Shown: positions 45,962 to 55,144 of the stretch, one piece after another
How positions within the stretch are numbered: the first letter of the stretch is position 1
Layout: every line of letters begins with the position of its first letter
DNA from: Nocardioides currus
GTDB lineage: Bacteria; Actinomycetota; Actinomycetes; Propionibacteriales; Nocardioidaceae
DNA: 64,000 bases
NCBI RefSeq assembly: GCF_003057875.1
Contig: NZ_PYXZ01000001.1
Coordinates: forward strand, 310,001 to 374,000
Reading direction: 5' to 3'
Notes under the pieces: model-generated
What the model saw: only the letters and a program-made list of their open reading frames with translations
What the model was told of the DNA's origin: nothing
Databases searched by the model: none
Made by a program: the position numbers and the translations under genes

Positions 45962-46738
45962 CTACTTCGGGGGCATCCGGATGCCGCCGTCGACGCGGAT
46001 CGTCTCGCCGTTCATGTAGGAGTTGGTCAGGCACTCCACGACCATGCTCGCCAGCTCGGCGGCATGCCCGAGACGCTTGGGGAAGAGCACGTTCTGGCCG
46101 AGGTTGGCCTTGAACTCCGCCGGGTCGGGGAACCCGTCGTAGATCGGGGTGTCGATCAGGCCCGGGGCCACGGTGTTGAGGCGGATGCCGGAGGCCGACA
46201 GGTCGCGGGCGACCGGCAGCGTCATGCCGACGACACCGCCCTTGGAGGCGGAGTAGGACGCCTGGCCGATCTGGCCGTCGAAGGCCGCGACGGAGGCGAG
46301 GTTGACGATCGCGCCGCGCTGGCCGTCGGCGTCCGGCTCGTTGCGCGACATCACGGTCGCGGCCTGGCGGGTCATGTCGAAGGTGCCGATCAGGTTGATC
46401 TCCACCACCTTGCGGAAGGCCCCGAGGTCGTGCGCGGAGGCGAGCTCCCCGTCGCGGCCGATGGTGCGCTGCGCCCATCCGATGCCGGCGGAGTTGACGC
46501 AGGCCCGCAGCGGCGCGATCTCGCCGGCGGCCTCGACGGCGGCGGCGATCTGCTCGGTGTCGGTGACGTCGACCTTGGCGAAGACGCCGTCGATCTCCTT
46601 CGCGAGGGCCTCGCCCGCCTCGGCGTTGATGTCGGCGACGACGACGATCGCGCCCCGTTCGGCGAGGGCACGCGCGACCGCGGCGCCGATGCCGCTCGCG
46701 CCGCCGGTGACGATGGCTGAGGATCCGGTGATGTCCAT
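45962..46738 (-). CDS. SDR-family dehydrogenase (3-hydroxyacyl-CoA dehydrogenase type-2 like)
   Basis: A classical short-chain dehydrogenase of 258 residues from ATG 46738; an ATG at 46750 would add four. It has the NAD site TGGASGIGAAVA, CVNSAGIG (NAG-like), active-site Ser in IVNLASVAAF and YSASKGG with the catalytic Tyr and Lys. The C-terminal GGIRMPPK matches the HSD17B10-like acyl-CoA group in actinobacteria, so a role in fatty-acid or branched-chain acid breakdown is plausible. The substrate cannot be fixed. Confidence 0.88.
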   Translation of the reverse strand: MDITGSSAIVTGGASGIGAAVARALAERGAIVVVADINAEAGEALAKEIDGVFAKVDVTDTEQIAAAVEAAGEIAPLRACVNSAGIGWAQRTIGRDGELASAHDLGAFRKVVEINLIGTFDMTRQAATVMSRNEPDADGQRGAIVNLASVAAFDGQIGQASYSASKGGVVGMTLPVARDLSASGIRLNTVAPGLIDTPIYDGFPDPAEFKANLGQNVLFPKRLGHAAELASMVVECLTNSYMNGETIRVDGGIRMPPK

Positions 46739-46774
46739 GCGCGCGAGCATAGGACTCGTCCGCGCGGGCCACCG

Positions 46775-47563
46775 CTACAGGTCGGAGGTGCCCTCCGCGA
46801 CCAGCACCGCGGGTCCGGTCATCAGGATCCGGTCGTCCGCGGTCCAGGTGATCTCGAGCCGTCCGCCGGGCACGTCGACGAGGTAGGCGGTGTCGCGCGG
46901 GGCCTCGTCGGCGAGCGCGGTCGCGACCATCACCGCGCAGGCGCCGGTCCCGCACGAGCGGGTCTCGCCGGATCCCCGTTCGTGGACCCGCATCGCGACG
47001 TGGTGCGCCCCACGGCGTACGACGAACTCGACGTTGACGCCGTCGGGATAGACCGCGCGGTCGTGGCCCGGCTCGGTGAGCAGGCTGCCGGCCTCGTCGA
47101 GCGAGTCGACGAACGCGACGGCGTGGGGGTTGCCCATCGAGACGTGCAGCGCCTCGTGGCTGACCCCGTCGACGGAGACCGAGGTCCGGTCGAGCACGAC
47201 GGGCGAGCCCATGTCGACGGTCAGCCGGTCGTCGTCGCCCAGCGTGACCGTCTTGATGCCGTCGCGGGTGTCGATCTCGAGCGGTGTCGCGGCGCCCTCG
47301 TGGTCGAGGAGGTAGCGCGCGAAGACCCGCACGCCGTTGCCGCACATCTCGCTGACGGACCCGTCGGAGTTGCGGTAGTCCATGAACCACCGATCACCCT
47401 GGCGTACGGCGCGCAGCACCCCGTCGCCGCCGATGCCGGCCCGCCGGTCGCACAGAGCGCGGACCCGCTCGGCCGACAGGTCGCCGTGGACCGATCGGTC
47501 GGGATCGGGGAGCAGCACGAAGTCGTTCTCGGTGCCGTGGCCCTTGAGGAATCGGTACGTCAC
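46775..47563 (-). CDS. dapF: Diaminopimelate epimerase
   Basis: The 262-residue enzyme converts LL- to meso-diaminopimelate for lysine and peptidoglycan. Both catalytic cysteines are present: SEMCGNGVRVFARYL (about residue 77) and RSCGTGACAVMVA (about 210). The N-terminal FLKGHGTENDFVLL is typical of the family. No operon partner is evident. In many actinobacteria dapF lies close to miaA, miaB, hflX and lexA, as here. Confidence 0.96.
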   Translation of the reverse strand: MTYRFLKGHGTENDFVLLPDPDRSVHGDLSAERVRALCDRRAGIGGDGVLRAVRQGDRWFMDYRNSDGSVSEMCGNGVRVFARYLLDHEGAATPLEIDTRDGIKTVTLGDDDRLTVDMGSPVVLDRTSVSVDGVSHEALHVSMGNPHAVAFVDSLDEAGSLLTEPGHDRAVYPDGVNVEFVVRRGAHHVAMRVHERGSGETRSCGTGACAVMVATALADEAPRDTAYLVDVPGGRLEITWTADDRILMTGPAVLVAEGTSDL

Positions 47564-47590
47564 CCACCGAGTCTGACAGGCGGGGCCGTC

Positions 47591-47682
47591 CCACCCCCAG
47601 GGGTGGCACGACGAGATATGTCAAATCCGGATCCCGCACCGACCCGAACGACCTCTGACACACCCCGCAGGCACTCGCCTGC
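47591..47682. other. Leader of the ferritin-like gene with two small hairpins
   Basis: CCACCCC/GGGGTGG (47591-47606) and GCAGGC-ACTC-GCCTGC (47667-47682) lie between dapF and the ferritin-like gene. The first could end an incoming transcript and the second sits in the 5' leader. No known operator was recognised. Confidence 0.35.
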
Positions 47683-47752
47683 ACCCGGAGGCACATGGGG
47701 CGCCCCCGGGTTCGACATCGCACGACCCATGCACCATGCAATGGAGGAACAG

Positions 47753-48670
47753 ATGTTCGGCAAGTCAGTAGTGACCAACATGATCAACCGCAGCGCGGAG
47801 AACGAGGCCGACCGTCGCCTCTTCCTCAAGTCGGCCGGCGTCGCGGGCCTCGGAGTCGTGGGTGCCTCGGCACTCGGCGGCGCCGCTCCCGCCATGGCCG
47901 CTCCCAAGGGCATCACCGATGGTGCGGTCCTGAACTTCGCGCTCAACCTCGAGTACCTCGAGGCGGAGTTCTACTCCTACGCCGCGTTCGGCAAGGGCCT
48001 CTCCGACAACCTCACCACCGGCAAGGGCAAGCGCGGCGGCGTGAAGGGCGGCCGTGCCGTCCCGTTCGCGACCCCCGCGATCAAGAACTACGCCGTCGAG
48101 ATCGCCAACGACGAGCTCGACCACGTGAAGTTCCTGCGCAAGGCCCTCGGCGGCGCGAAGGTCTCGCGTCCCTCGATCGACATCCAGGGCAGCTTCACCG
48201 CCGCCGCGACCGCCGCCGGCCTGATCAAGCCCGGCGAGACGTTCGACCCCTACGCCAACGAGGACAACTTCCTCCTGGCCGCCTTCGTCTTCGAGGACGT
48301 CGGGGTGACCGCCTACAAGGGCGCCGCTCCGCTCATCCAGAACAAGACCTACCTCGAGGCGGCCGCCGGCATCCTCGCGGTCGAGGCCTACCACGCGGGC
48401 ATCGTCCGCTCGGCCCTCTACAGCAAGGGTCTCAACGAGGCTGCCGACGCCATCTCCGCGGCGCGCGACAGCCTGGACGGCAAGAAGGACCTCGACCAGG
48501 GCATCGGTACGGCCTCCAAGGCCAACCTCGTCCCGACCGACAAGAACGGCGTGGCCTTCAGCCGCTCCGCCGGTCAGGTCCTGAACGTCGTCTACCTCAA
48601 CCCGAAGAAGACCACCAAGGGTGGCTTCTTCCCGAAGGGCGTCAACGGCGTCATCAACACGAGCGCCTGA
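47753..48670 (+). CDS. Tat-exported ferritin-like protein
   Basis: I chose ATG 47753 because GGAGGA lies just upstream; three other ATGs between 47729 and 47741 are possible. The N-terminus has a twin-arginine signal (DRRLFLKSAGVAGLG, cleavage near AMAA). The mature part is a four-helix ferritin-like domain (LNFALNLEYLEAEFYSYAAFG, EIANDELDHVKFLRKAL, AFVFEDVGVTAYKGAA, EAYHAGIVRSAL) with the Glu and ExxH metal ligands. Family members are secreted iron- or manganese-binding or stress proteins. tatBAC and an Nramp transporter follow. Confidence 0.88.
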   Translation: MFGKSVVTNMINRSAENEADRRLFLKSAGVAGLGVVGASALGGAAPAMAAPKGITDGAVLNFALNLEYLEAEFYSYAAFGKGLSDNLTTGKGKRGGVKGGRAVPFATPAIKNYAVEIANDELDHVKFLRKALGGAKVSRPSIDIQGSFTAAATAAGLIKPGETFDPYANEDNFLLAAFVFEDVGVTAYKGAAPLIQNKTYLEAAAGILAVEAYHAGIVRSALYSKGLNEAADAISAARDSLDGKKDLDQGIGTASKANLVPTDKNGVAFSRSAGQVLNVVYLNPKKTTKGGFFPKGVNGVINTSA

Positions 48671-48677
48671 GCCCGTG

Positions 48678-48854
48678 ATGACGCCGATGGAGACCTTGGG
48701 TGCCCTGGTCGTGATGTTGATGCTGGCCCGATCCATGTGGCTGGTCCTGCACACGACCCAGCACGCCCAGGCACTGCGCGCGTCCCACTGGGACCACGAG
48801 GCCGACCGTGCCTCACAGCGGTGGCACACCGCTGAGGTCCCCGTCCGCCACTAG
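48678..48854 (+). CDS. Small single-TM protein, uncertain
   Basis: The possible 58-residue protein (MTPMETLGALVVMLMLARSMWLVLHTT...) has one TM helix near its N-terminus and a His-rich tail. It starts 7 bases after the ferritin-like stop, or at GTG 48675. Third positions are G/C-biased and it lies in the direction of its neighbours. No family recognised and no good Shine-Dalgarno, so it may not be translated. Confidence 0.4.
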   Translation: MTPMETLGALVVMLMLARSMWLVLHTTQHAQALRASHWDHEADRASQRWHTAEVPVRH

Positions 48855-48944
48855 GGCGCGTCGGTCGGTCGAGCACCTAGGGGGTCTCGGCCGACCGGCG
48901 TCCGGGACGGCGATCGCCGTCCTCACGACCGGAAGGAGCAACCC

Positions 48945-49358
48945 ATGTTCGGCATCGGCTTGATGGAGCTCGCCGTGATCGCCGTCCTCGCGGTGCTCGT
49001 GATGGGACCGGACAAGATCCCCGGCCTCGCCAAGCAGGCCGCAGGACTGATGAAGTCCGCCAAGAACGCGACCAACTCGGTGCGCGACGAGCTCCGCACG
49101 AACCTCGGTCCCGACTACGCCGACCTCGAGCTGACGGACCTGAATCCGCGCAGCCTCGTGCGCAAGCACGTGATGGAGGCCTGGAACGACGACCACGACG
49201 ACGACCGCATCGACGACCGCTACGACGAGCGGGAGGCGGAGGAGGACCTGATCCACCTCGACGACCCCGACGACCTCGACGAGCTGGACGAGGACGACGC
49301 CGAGTCGTCCGACGACCGGTCGACCACGAACGAACTCATCGAAAGGAACGTCTCGTGA
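48945..49358 (+). CDS. tatB: Twin-arginine translocase subunit TatB
   Basis: The 137-residue protein has one N-terminal TM helix (GLMELAVIAVLAVLVMGPDKIPGLAKQAAGL, where Glu8 and the GPxK hinge are TatB marks), an amphipathic helix and a long acidic Asp/Glu tail. AAGGAG precedes the ATG. TatB binds Tat precursors together with TatC. The stop overlaps tatA by GTGA. Confidence 0.92.
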   Translation: MFGIGLMELAVIAVLAVLVMGPDKIPGLAKQAAGLMKSAKNATNSVRDELRTNLGPDYADLELTDLNPRSLVRKHVMEAWNDDHDDDRIDDRYDEREAEEDLIHLDDPDDLDELDEDDAESSDDRSTTNELIERNVS

Positions 49359-49651
49359 ACACCACAGCCCAGATCATCGGCGGCCTCGGAGCCACCGAGC
49401 TGCTCATCATCGGCGCGATCATCGTGATGATGTTCGGCGCCAGCAAGCTGCCCGAGCTGGCCCGCGGGAGCGGCCAGGCCCTGCGGATCTTCAAGTCCGA
49501 GACCAAGGGACTGATGGACGACGACGAGAAGGACGCCAAGCACACCAGGGACGCCACGGACGCGCCGGCCACCCCGGTCGTGTCGGCCGCGCCCGTCCCG
49601 CCGGCCGCCCCGGTCGTCGAGCCCGCCCCGACGCGCTCCACGCTCGACTGA
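49355..49651 (+). CDS. tatA: Twin-arginine translocase subunit TatA
   Basis: The 98-residue protein has a TM helix (ELLIIGAIIVMMFGASKLPELA, with the FG hinge of TatA), an amphipathic helix (GQALRIFKSETKGL) and a Pro/Ala-rich tail. TatA oligomers make the protein-conducting step. It starts with GTG overlapping tatB. Confidence 0.93.
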   Translation: MNTTAQIIGGLGATELLIIGAIIVMMFGASKLPELARGSGQALRIFKSETKGLMDDDEKDAKHTRDATDAPATPVVSAAPVPPAAPVVEPAPTRSTLD

Positions 49652-49660
49652 GGCACCGCC

Positions 49661-50509
49661 ATGTCGATCACCGGAGTCCTCGGCGTCATGTCCGTCCGTC
49701 CCGTCACCGACCACGGTGAGGGCCGGCCGGGCGACGGGCGCATGGCCGTGGTCGACCACCTGCGCGAGCTCCGCGGCCGGGTGGTCCGCTCGCTGCTCTT
49801 CCTGGTGCTGGCCTTCGGGGTCGCGCTGTTCTTCTTCGACCCGCTGCTCGAGCTGGTGCTGGCGCCGTACAACCACGCGCGCACCATCCTCGGCGACACC
49901 ACCCAGACCACGGCGTACGTCGCCGGGGCCACCGGTCCGCTGCTGCTGCAGCTCAAGCTGTGCGGCGTCGCCGCGGTGATGATGTCGAGCCCGTTCTGGC
50001 TGTACCAGATGTGGGCCTTCGTCGTCCCCGGCCTGCTCCCCCGCGAGCGCCGCTGGACCATGGTCTTCGCCCTCATCGCCGGGCCGCTCTTCCTGGCCGG
50101 CGTCACCCTCGGCTACTACGTCCTGCCCAAGGGCCTCGAGGTCCTGATCGGCTTCACGCCCGACGGCTTGGCCAACCTGGTGGAGTTCGGGGAGTACTTC
50201 TCGTTCCTCACCCGCATGCTGCTGGTCTTCGGCATCGCCGTGGAGCTGCCCTTCTTCCTCGTGCTCCTCAACCTGGCCGGCGTCGTCTCCGGCGCCCAGC
50301 TCAAGGCGCACCGCAGCTGGATGGTCATCGGTACGGCGGTCTTCGCGGCCGTCGCGACGCCGTCGACCGATCCCTTCTCGATGCTCATGCTCGCGTTCCC
50401 GATGATGGTGCTCTTCATCGTCGCGGAGGTCGTCGCCCGGATGCTCGACCGCCGCCGGGCCCGCCGCTCCCTCGACCAGGTCGCTCCCGACGAGCTCAGT
50501 GAGGTCTGA
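49661..50509 (+). CDS. tatC: Twin-arginine translocase subunit TatC
   Basis: The frame from ATG 49661 gives 282 residues. The family core begins at MAVVDHLRELRGRVVRSLLF (about residue 28), so the first 27 are an extension or the true start is ATG 49742. Six TM helices follow, with the conserved SSPFWLYQMWAFVVPGL, ERRWT and ATPSTDPFSMLML motifs. TatC reads the twin-arginine signal. This completes a tatBAC set right after an obvious Tat substrate. Confidence 0.95.
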   Translation: MSITGVLGVMSVRPVTDHGEGRPGDGRMAVVDHLRELRGRVVRSLLFLVLAFGVALFFFDPLLELVLAPYNHARTILGDTTQTTAYVAGATGPLLLQLKLCGVAAVMMSSPFWLYQMWAFVVPGLLPRERRWTMVFALIAGPLFLAGVTLGYYVLPKGLEVLIGFTPDGLANLVEFGEYFSFLTRMLLVFGIAVELPFFLVLLNLAGVVSGAQLKAHRSWMVIGTAVFAAVATPSTDPFSMLMLAFPMMVLFIVAEVVARMLDRRRARRSLDQVAPDELSEV

Positions 50510-50512
50510 CCG

Positions 50513-51796
50513 ATGTTCCAGACGCAGAAGCTCGCTCCCCCGCCGCGCCGCCGCCCGGCCGGGACCACCGCGCTCCTGACGGCCCCGACCCCCGGCGCCC
50601 GCACGCGCTCACGGATCTGGCCGATGCTCGGCCCGGCCTTCGTCACCGCGATCGCCTACGTCGACCCGGGCAACTTCGCCACCAACATCACCGCCGGCTC
50701 GACCTACGGCTACCTGCTGGTGTGGGTGGTCATCGCGAGCAACCTGATGGCGATCCTCATCCAGTACCTCTCGGCCAAGGCGGGCATCGCGACCGGCATG
50801 AGCCTGCCCGCACTGTGCCGCGAGCACCTGCCCCGCCCGGTCACCCGTGGGCTGTGGGGCCAGGCCGAGCTCGTCACCATCGCCACCGACCTCGCCGAGG
50901 TCGTGGGCGGTGCGCTCGCCCTCAAGCTCCTCTTCGACCTGCCGCTGCTGGTGGGCGGCGTCATCACCGCCGCCGTCGCCTTCGCGATGCTGGGCCTGAA
51001 GAACACCGCGCACCGGCGCTTCGAGTTCGTCATCGCCGGGATGCTCGGGGTGATCCTGGTCGGCTTCGTCTACGACGTGGCGATCAGCGGCGTCGACCAG
51101 ATGGCCGTCCTCGACGGCACCGTCCCCCGCTTCGAGGGCATGGACAGCGTGATGCTCGCGGCGGGCATGCTCGGCGCCACGGTGATGCCGCACGCGATCT
51201 ACCTGCACGGGGCCCTCACCGGCGAACGGCACCGCCTGCGCACCGACGAGGCCCGCCGCGCCGTGCTGCGCAGCCAGCGCGTCGACGTGGTCGCGGCCAT
51301 GACGGTCGCCGGCCTGATGAACCTCTCGCTGGTGCTGATCGCCGCCTCGGCGCTGTCCGGGCAGGGCATCGACACCATCGAGGGCGCGCACGCCGGGCTC
51401 GGCGAGACGTTGGGCAAGGGCTCGGCGCTGCTCTTCGCGATCGGGCTGCTCGCCTCCGGGCTGGCGGCCTCCAGCGTGGGCACCCTGTCCGGCCAGATCG
51501 TGATGGAGGGCTTCCTGCGCATGCGGATCCCCCTCGCCGTACGCCGCATCGTGACGCTCGCGCCCGCGCTGGTGATCATCGCGGTCGGGGTCGACCCGAC
51601 CCAGGCCCTCGTCGGCTCGCAGGTGGTGCTGTCGTTCGGCATCCCGTTCGCGCTGGTGCCGCTGATCTGGTTCACCAGCCGGCGCGACGTGATGGGCGGG
51701 CTGGTCAACCGGAGGATCACCACGCTCGCCGGCTCGGTCGCCGCGGCGCTGATCATCGCGCTCAACGGCGTGCTGCTCTGGGAGCTCTTCGGCTAA
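50513..51796 (+). CDS. mntH: Nramp-family divalent metal transporter (MntH-like)
   Basis: The 427-residue protein has 11 TM helices. It contains YVDPGNFATNITAGSTYGY (metal-binding DPGN in TM1), the GQAELVTIATDLAEVVGGALAL region and MPHAIYLHGALT (TM6 MPH), the signature of proton-coupled manganese/iron importers. It starts 3 bases after the tatC stop and is probably co-transcribed. Its end overlaps the convergent reductase gene by 4 bp. Confidence 0.93.
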   Translation: MFQTQKLAPPPRRRPAGTTALLTAPTPGARTRSRIWPMLGPAFVTAIAYVDPGNFATNITAGSTYGYLLVWVVIASNLMAILIQYLSAKAGIATGMSLPALCREHLPRPVTRGLWGQAELVTIATDLAEVVGGALALKLLFDLPLLVGGVITAAVAFAMLGLKNTAHRRFEFVIAGMLGVILVGFVYDVAISGVDQMAVLDGTVPRFEGMDSVMLAAGMLGATVMPHAIYLHGALTGERHRLRTDEARRAVLRSQRVDVVAAMTVAGLMNLSLVLIAASALSGQGIDTIEGAHAGLGETLGKGSALLFAIGLLASGLAASSVGTLSGQIVMEGFLRMRIPLAVRRIVTLAPALVIIAVGVDPTQALVGSQVVLSFGIPFALVPLIWFTSRRDVMGGLVNRRITTLAGSVAAALIIALNGVLLWELFG

Positions 51797-52308
51797 CGCA
51801 CCACGGTGTGCCGCGCGCAGACGAAGTCGCGGTTGCGGGCGACGTCCTCCAGGCGGAGCTCGACGTGGCGCGGCAGCACCGGAGTGCCGGCACCGAGGGT
51901 GACGGGGGCGTACTGCACCCACACCTCGTCGAGCAGGCCGGCGTCGTGGAACTGCCCGACCAGCTCACCGCCCCCGACCAGCCAGACGTCCTTGCCGGCC
52001 GCCCGCTCGAGGGCCGCGGCGTGGACGTCCTGGACGGGGTCGGAGGTGAACGTCACGGCCTTGACGGCCTCGAAGTCGCGGTGCGTCAGGACGTACGTCG
52101 GCAGGTCGCCCCACGGGTCGTCGTCGTGGTCCAGGATCCACTGCCAGGTCGTCGCGCCCATGACGCAGGCGCCGATCTGCTCGCGGAAGCCCTTGTAGTG
52201 CATCGGCCCGTCCTCGTCGATGTCGCGCGAGGTGAGCCAGTCGAGCGAGTGGTCGGGTGTCGCGATGAAGCCGTCGAGCGAGCAGCCGGTGTAGTAGATC
52301 GTCGTCAC
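51793..52308 (-). CDS. RibD C-terminal / dihydrofolate reductase-like protein
   Basis: The 171-residue protein from GTG 52308 has the fold marks of the RibD_C family: YYTGCSLDGFIA, VMGATTWQWI, WLVGGGELVGQFHDAGLLDEVWVQYAPVTLG. It is probably an NAD(P)H-dependent reductase of unknown substrate. The start overlaps the AraC regulator stop by GTGA, so the two are one unit. Confidence 0.85.
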   Translation of the reverse strand: MTTIYYTGCSLDGFIATPDHSLDWLTSRDIDEDGPMHYKGFREQIGACVMGATTWQWILDHDDDPWGDLPTYVLTHRDFEAVKAVTFTSDPVQDVHAAALERAAGKDVWLVGGGELVGQFHDAGLLDEVWVQYAPVTLGAGTPVLPRHVELRLEDVARNRDFVCARHTVVR

Positions 52309-53219
52309 GGTTCGTTCCTCTTCCTGAGCCAGTCGATGGGGTCGCCGTGGTCCACCTCGTGCCCAGAGGCGCGCAGCATCGTGCGCACGAGCTGGCGACG
52401 GTGCGCGCCGAATGTCAGCACGTGGGCGAGCACGCTGCCGACCTGGAAGCTCTCGGGCGGGTCGCAGAGCGCGTCGATGAGGCGGTCGTCCCACGCGTTG
52501 CGCCGCTCGACGTCCCGCACGATCCGGAGCCAGCGTGGTGCGACGGCCTCGTGCCGGGCCAGCAGCGAGGCGGGGTCGTCCGCGCCCCTGGTGGGGAAGT
52601 CGGCGCCGTCGAAGGTGGCCGACCAGACCTCCTTGCTCCAGACGTGCCCGTCCAGCACGCGCGCGGCCGACGGCTCGGTGCCGTCCCACGTCAGCACGGC
52701 CTGGCCGGGCAGGACCTCGCGCCGGTAGTCCTCGTCGGGGACGCCCTTCACCAGGTCGATCAGGTGGGCGGTGTCGTCCAGGTCGTGCTGGAACAGCTGC
52801 GCGGCGACATGCATCAGGCTCGCCTCCTCGGCGTCGTGGACCCACAGGTTCAGCGGTGGGTGGAAGTGCACCCCGTTGGGGGCGGGCAACCAGTGCGCCC
52901 GGACGTCGCCGCGCCGCGTGAAGGCGCTCGGCGGTGCGCCGTACGCCTTGGTGAAGGCGCGGCTGAAGCCCTCGAGCGACTCGTAGCCCGCCTCCCACGC
53001 GACATCCGTGACGCTCGTCCCGCCCGCGACCTGCCACGCCGCGCGCTCGAGCATCACCCGTCGCCGCAGGGCGACCGGCGACTCCCCCGTCCCACGGGAG
53101 ACCTCCCGGCTGAAGTGGAACGACGAGGAGAACGCCCCGTCGGCCATCTGCGACAGCCGGGCGTTCTCCTCGTCGAGGACCGCGTCGAGCAGCTCGCGCA
53201 GTCGGTCGCGTCCGGTCAT
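52305..53219 (-). CDS. AraC-family regulator with C-terminal DinB-like domain
   Basis: The start is ATG 53219, giving 304 residues. The first 100 form an AraC DNA-binding domain (LSQMADGAFSSSFHFSREVSRGTGESPVALRRRVMLERAAW...VTDVAWEAGYESLEGFSRAFTKAYG). The rest looks like a DinB/helical-bundle sensor (AAQLFQHDLDDTAHLIDLVKG...LAHVLTFGAHRRQLVRTMLRASG). Coupled to the RibD-like reductase, which it may control. Confidence 0.85.
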   Translation of the reverse strand: MTGRDRLRELLDAVLDEENARLSQMADGAFSSSFHFSREVSRGTGESPVALRRRVMLERAAWQVAGGTSVTDVAWEAGYESLEGFSRAFTKAYGAPPSAFTRRGDVRAHWLPAPNGVHFHPPLNLWVHDAEEASLMHVAAQLFQHDLDDTAHLIDLVKGVPDEDYRREVLPGQAVLTWDGTEPSAARVLDGHVWSKEVWSATFDGADFPTRGADDPASLLARHEAVAPRWLRIVRDVERRNAWDDRLIDALCDPPESFQVGSVLAHVLTFGAHRRQLVRTMLRASGHEVDHGDPIDWLRKRNEP

Positions 53220-53268
53220 ACGCCCAGTCTGCTCGGACGGCCGACCGGGCGCTTGACCGAAATTGCTG

Positions 53269-55128
53269 CTACTTCGGGTCCACCACGCGGGCCGAGCCGC
53301 CGCCACGACGGACCGGCTCCGAGACCGCGGTGAGCTGGCCGTTCGGGCCGAGCTCGATCGCGGTCGCGGCGCCGATCTCGGCGGCGCTGGTGAAGGCGTC
53401 GCCCGCGGGCACGAGCTGGTGGCCGAGCGCGGCCAGCGCAGCGCCGTACGCCGTGATGAACTCGGGCTCCGACGACACCGTGGCCGTGTTGCGCGGGCTC
53501 GTGCGCGGCGCGGCGATGGCCTCCTGGACGGTCATGCCCAGGTCGATCCGGTTGACCAGCATCTGCAGCACGGTGGTGATGATCGTCGAGCCGCCGGGCG
53601 AGCCGAGGGCGAGGAACGGCTTGCCGTCCTTGAGCACGATCGTCGGGCTCATCGAGCTGCGCGGGCGCTTGCCGGGCTGGATGCGGTTGGGGTCGGCCGC
53701 GTCGTAGACGGTCGAGAAGTCGGTCAGCTCGTTGTTGAGCAGGAATCCGTGGCCGGGCACGACCATCCCCGAGCCGCCGGTCTGCTCGATGGTGAGGGTG
53801 TACTCCACGATGTTGCCCGCCGCGTCGACCACGGTCAGGTTGGTGGTGGAGATGTTCTCGGTGTCCTCCGCCTCGGTGCCGCCGGCGGCCGGAGCGGGCG
53901 GGCAGACGCCGTCGTACGACGCGACGTCACCCGCCGCGAGCGGCTTGACGGACGCCTTGGCCGGGTCGATCACGCAGGCCCGCTCGGCGGCGAACTTGTC
54001 GTCGAGCAGCTGCGGGAGCGGGACGTCGACGTAGCGCGGGTCGCCGACGTACTTCGCGCGGTCGGCGAAGGCCAGCGCGCTCGCCTCGAGGTAGGTGTGC
54101 AGCACCTGGACGGGCGTCTTGCCGGTGAAGTCGGTGCGCTCGAGGATGTTGAGCGCCTCGCCCACGGTGGAGCCGCCGCTCGAGGAGGGCGCCATGCCGT
54201 AGACGTCGTAGCCGCGGTAGGACACCTTGCTCGGCGCCTGGCCGAGCACCTTGTAGTCCTTGAGGTCGCTGCGCGAGAGGTAGCCCTTCGGCACGGGCAG
54301 GTCGGTGCCCTTGGTGGTGCGCGGCTTGCGGACCACGTCGACCATCAGCTTGGCGAGGGGGCCCTGGTAGAACGCCTTCTTGATGCCACGCTCGCCGATG
54401 TCGGTGTAGGTCGCGGCGAGCTCGGGGTTGGTGAAGATCGAGCCGACCTTGGGGGCGTCGCCCTTCGGCAGGAACAGCTTCTTGGTCGCCTTGAACGCGC
54501 GGAAGCGCTCCTCGTTGTCGAGGGTCTGCTCGCGGAACGTGTCGTCGACCTTGAAGCCGCGGGTCGCGACCTTGATCGCGGGCTTCAGCGCGTCGGCCAG
54601 CGACAGGGTGCCCCACTTCTTCAGCGCGCGGTCCCAGGTGGCGGCGGTGCCGGGGGTGCCGACGCTGACGCCGCTGGTGACGAGCTCGGGGGTGAAGTTG
54701 TAGGCCTTGCCGGTGGCGGGGTCGATGAAGGCGTCGTTGGGCATCTTCTTCGGGGCGGTCTCGCGCCCGTCGATGGTGCTGACCTTGCCGGACTTGGCGT
54801 CGTAGTGGACGAAGTAGCCGCCCCCGCCGATCCCGGCGCTGTAGGGCTCCGTCACGCCGAGCGTGGCGGCCGCCGCGACGGCGGCGTCGACGGCGTTGCC
54901 GCCCTGCTTGAGCACCTTGAGCGCGGCGGCGCTGGCCTCGGGGTCGACCGTCGAGACCGCTCCGCCCTTGCCGATCGCGGTCGGCGTCTTGGCCGACGGC
55001 CGTGCTTCCGCTGGGGCCTGCTGCGCCCCGTGCGGCGCCTCGGCGGACGTGGGCGGTGAGACCGCCACCAGCCCGGCGATCATCAGTGAGGTGGTGGCAG
55101 CGCCGGCGAGCGCGGGGGTGAGACGCAT
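53269..55128 (-). CDS. ggt: Secreted gamma-glutamyltransferase
   Basis: The 619-residue precursor has a signal peptide (ALAGAATTSLMIAGLVAVS) and the GGT fold: GGNAVDAAVAAAATLGVTEPYSAGIGGGGY and, at the self-cleavage point, STTNLTVVD, where the first Thr of TTN becomes the nucleophile of the small subunit. IEQTGGSGMVVPGHGFLLNNELTDF follows. It acts on glutathione and other gamma-glutamyl compounds outside the cell. GGAGG lies six bases before the ATG. Confidence 0.95.
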   Translation of the reverse strand: MRLTPALAGAATTSLMIAGLVAVSPPTSAEAPHGAQQAPAEARPSAKTPTAIGKGGAVSTVDPEASAAALKVLKQGGNAVDAAVAAAATLGVTEPYSAGIGGGGYFVHYDAKSGKVSTIDGRETAPKKMPNDAFIDPATGKAYNFTPELVTSGVSVGTPGTAATWDRALKKWGTLSLADALKPAIKVATRGFKVDDTFREQTLDNEERFRAFKATKKLFLPKGDAPKVGSIFTNPELAATYTDIGERGIKKAFYQGPLAKLMVDVVRKPRTTKGTDLPVPKGYLSRSDLKDYKVLGQAPSKVSYRGYDVYGMAPSSSGGSTVGEALNILERTDFTGKTPVQVLHTYLEASALAFADRAKYVGDPRYVDVPLPQLLDDKFAAERACVIDPAKASVKPLAAGDVASYDGVCPPAPAAGGTEAEDTENISTTNLTVVDAAGNIVEYTLTIEQTGGSGMVVPGHGFLLNNELTDFSTVYDAADPNRIQPGKRPRSSMSPTIVLKDGKPFLALGSPGGSTIITTVLQMLVNRIDLGMTVQEAIAAPRTSPRNTATVSSEPEFITAYGAALAALGHQLVPAGDAFTSAAEIGAATAIELGPNGQLTAVSEPVRRGGGSARVVDPK

Positions 55129-55144
55129 GGGTTCCTCCCGAGAG

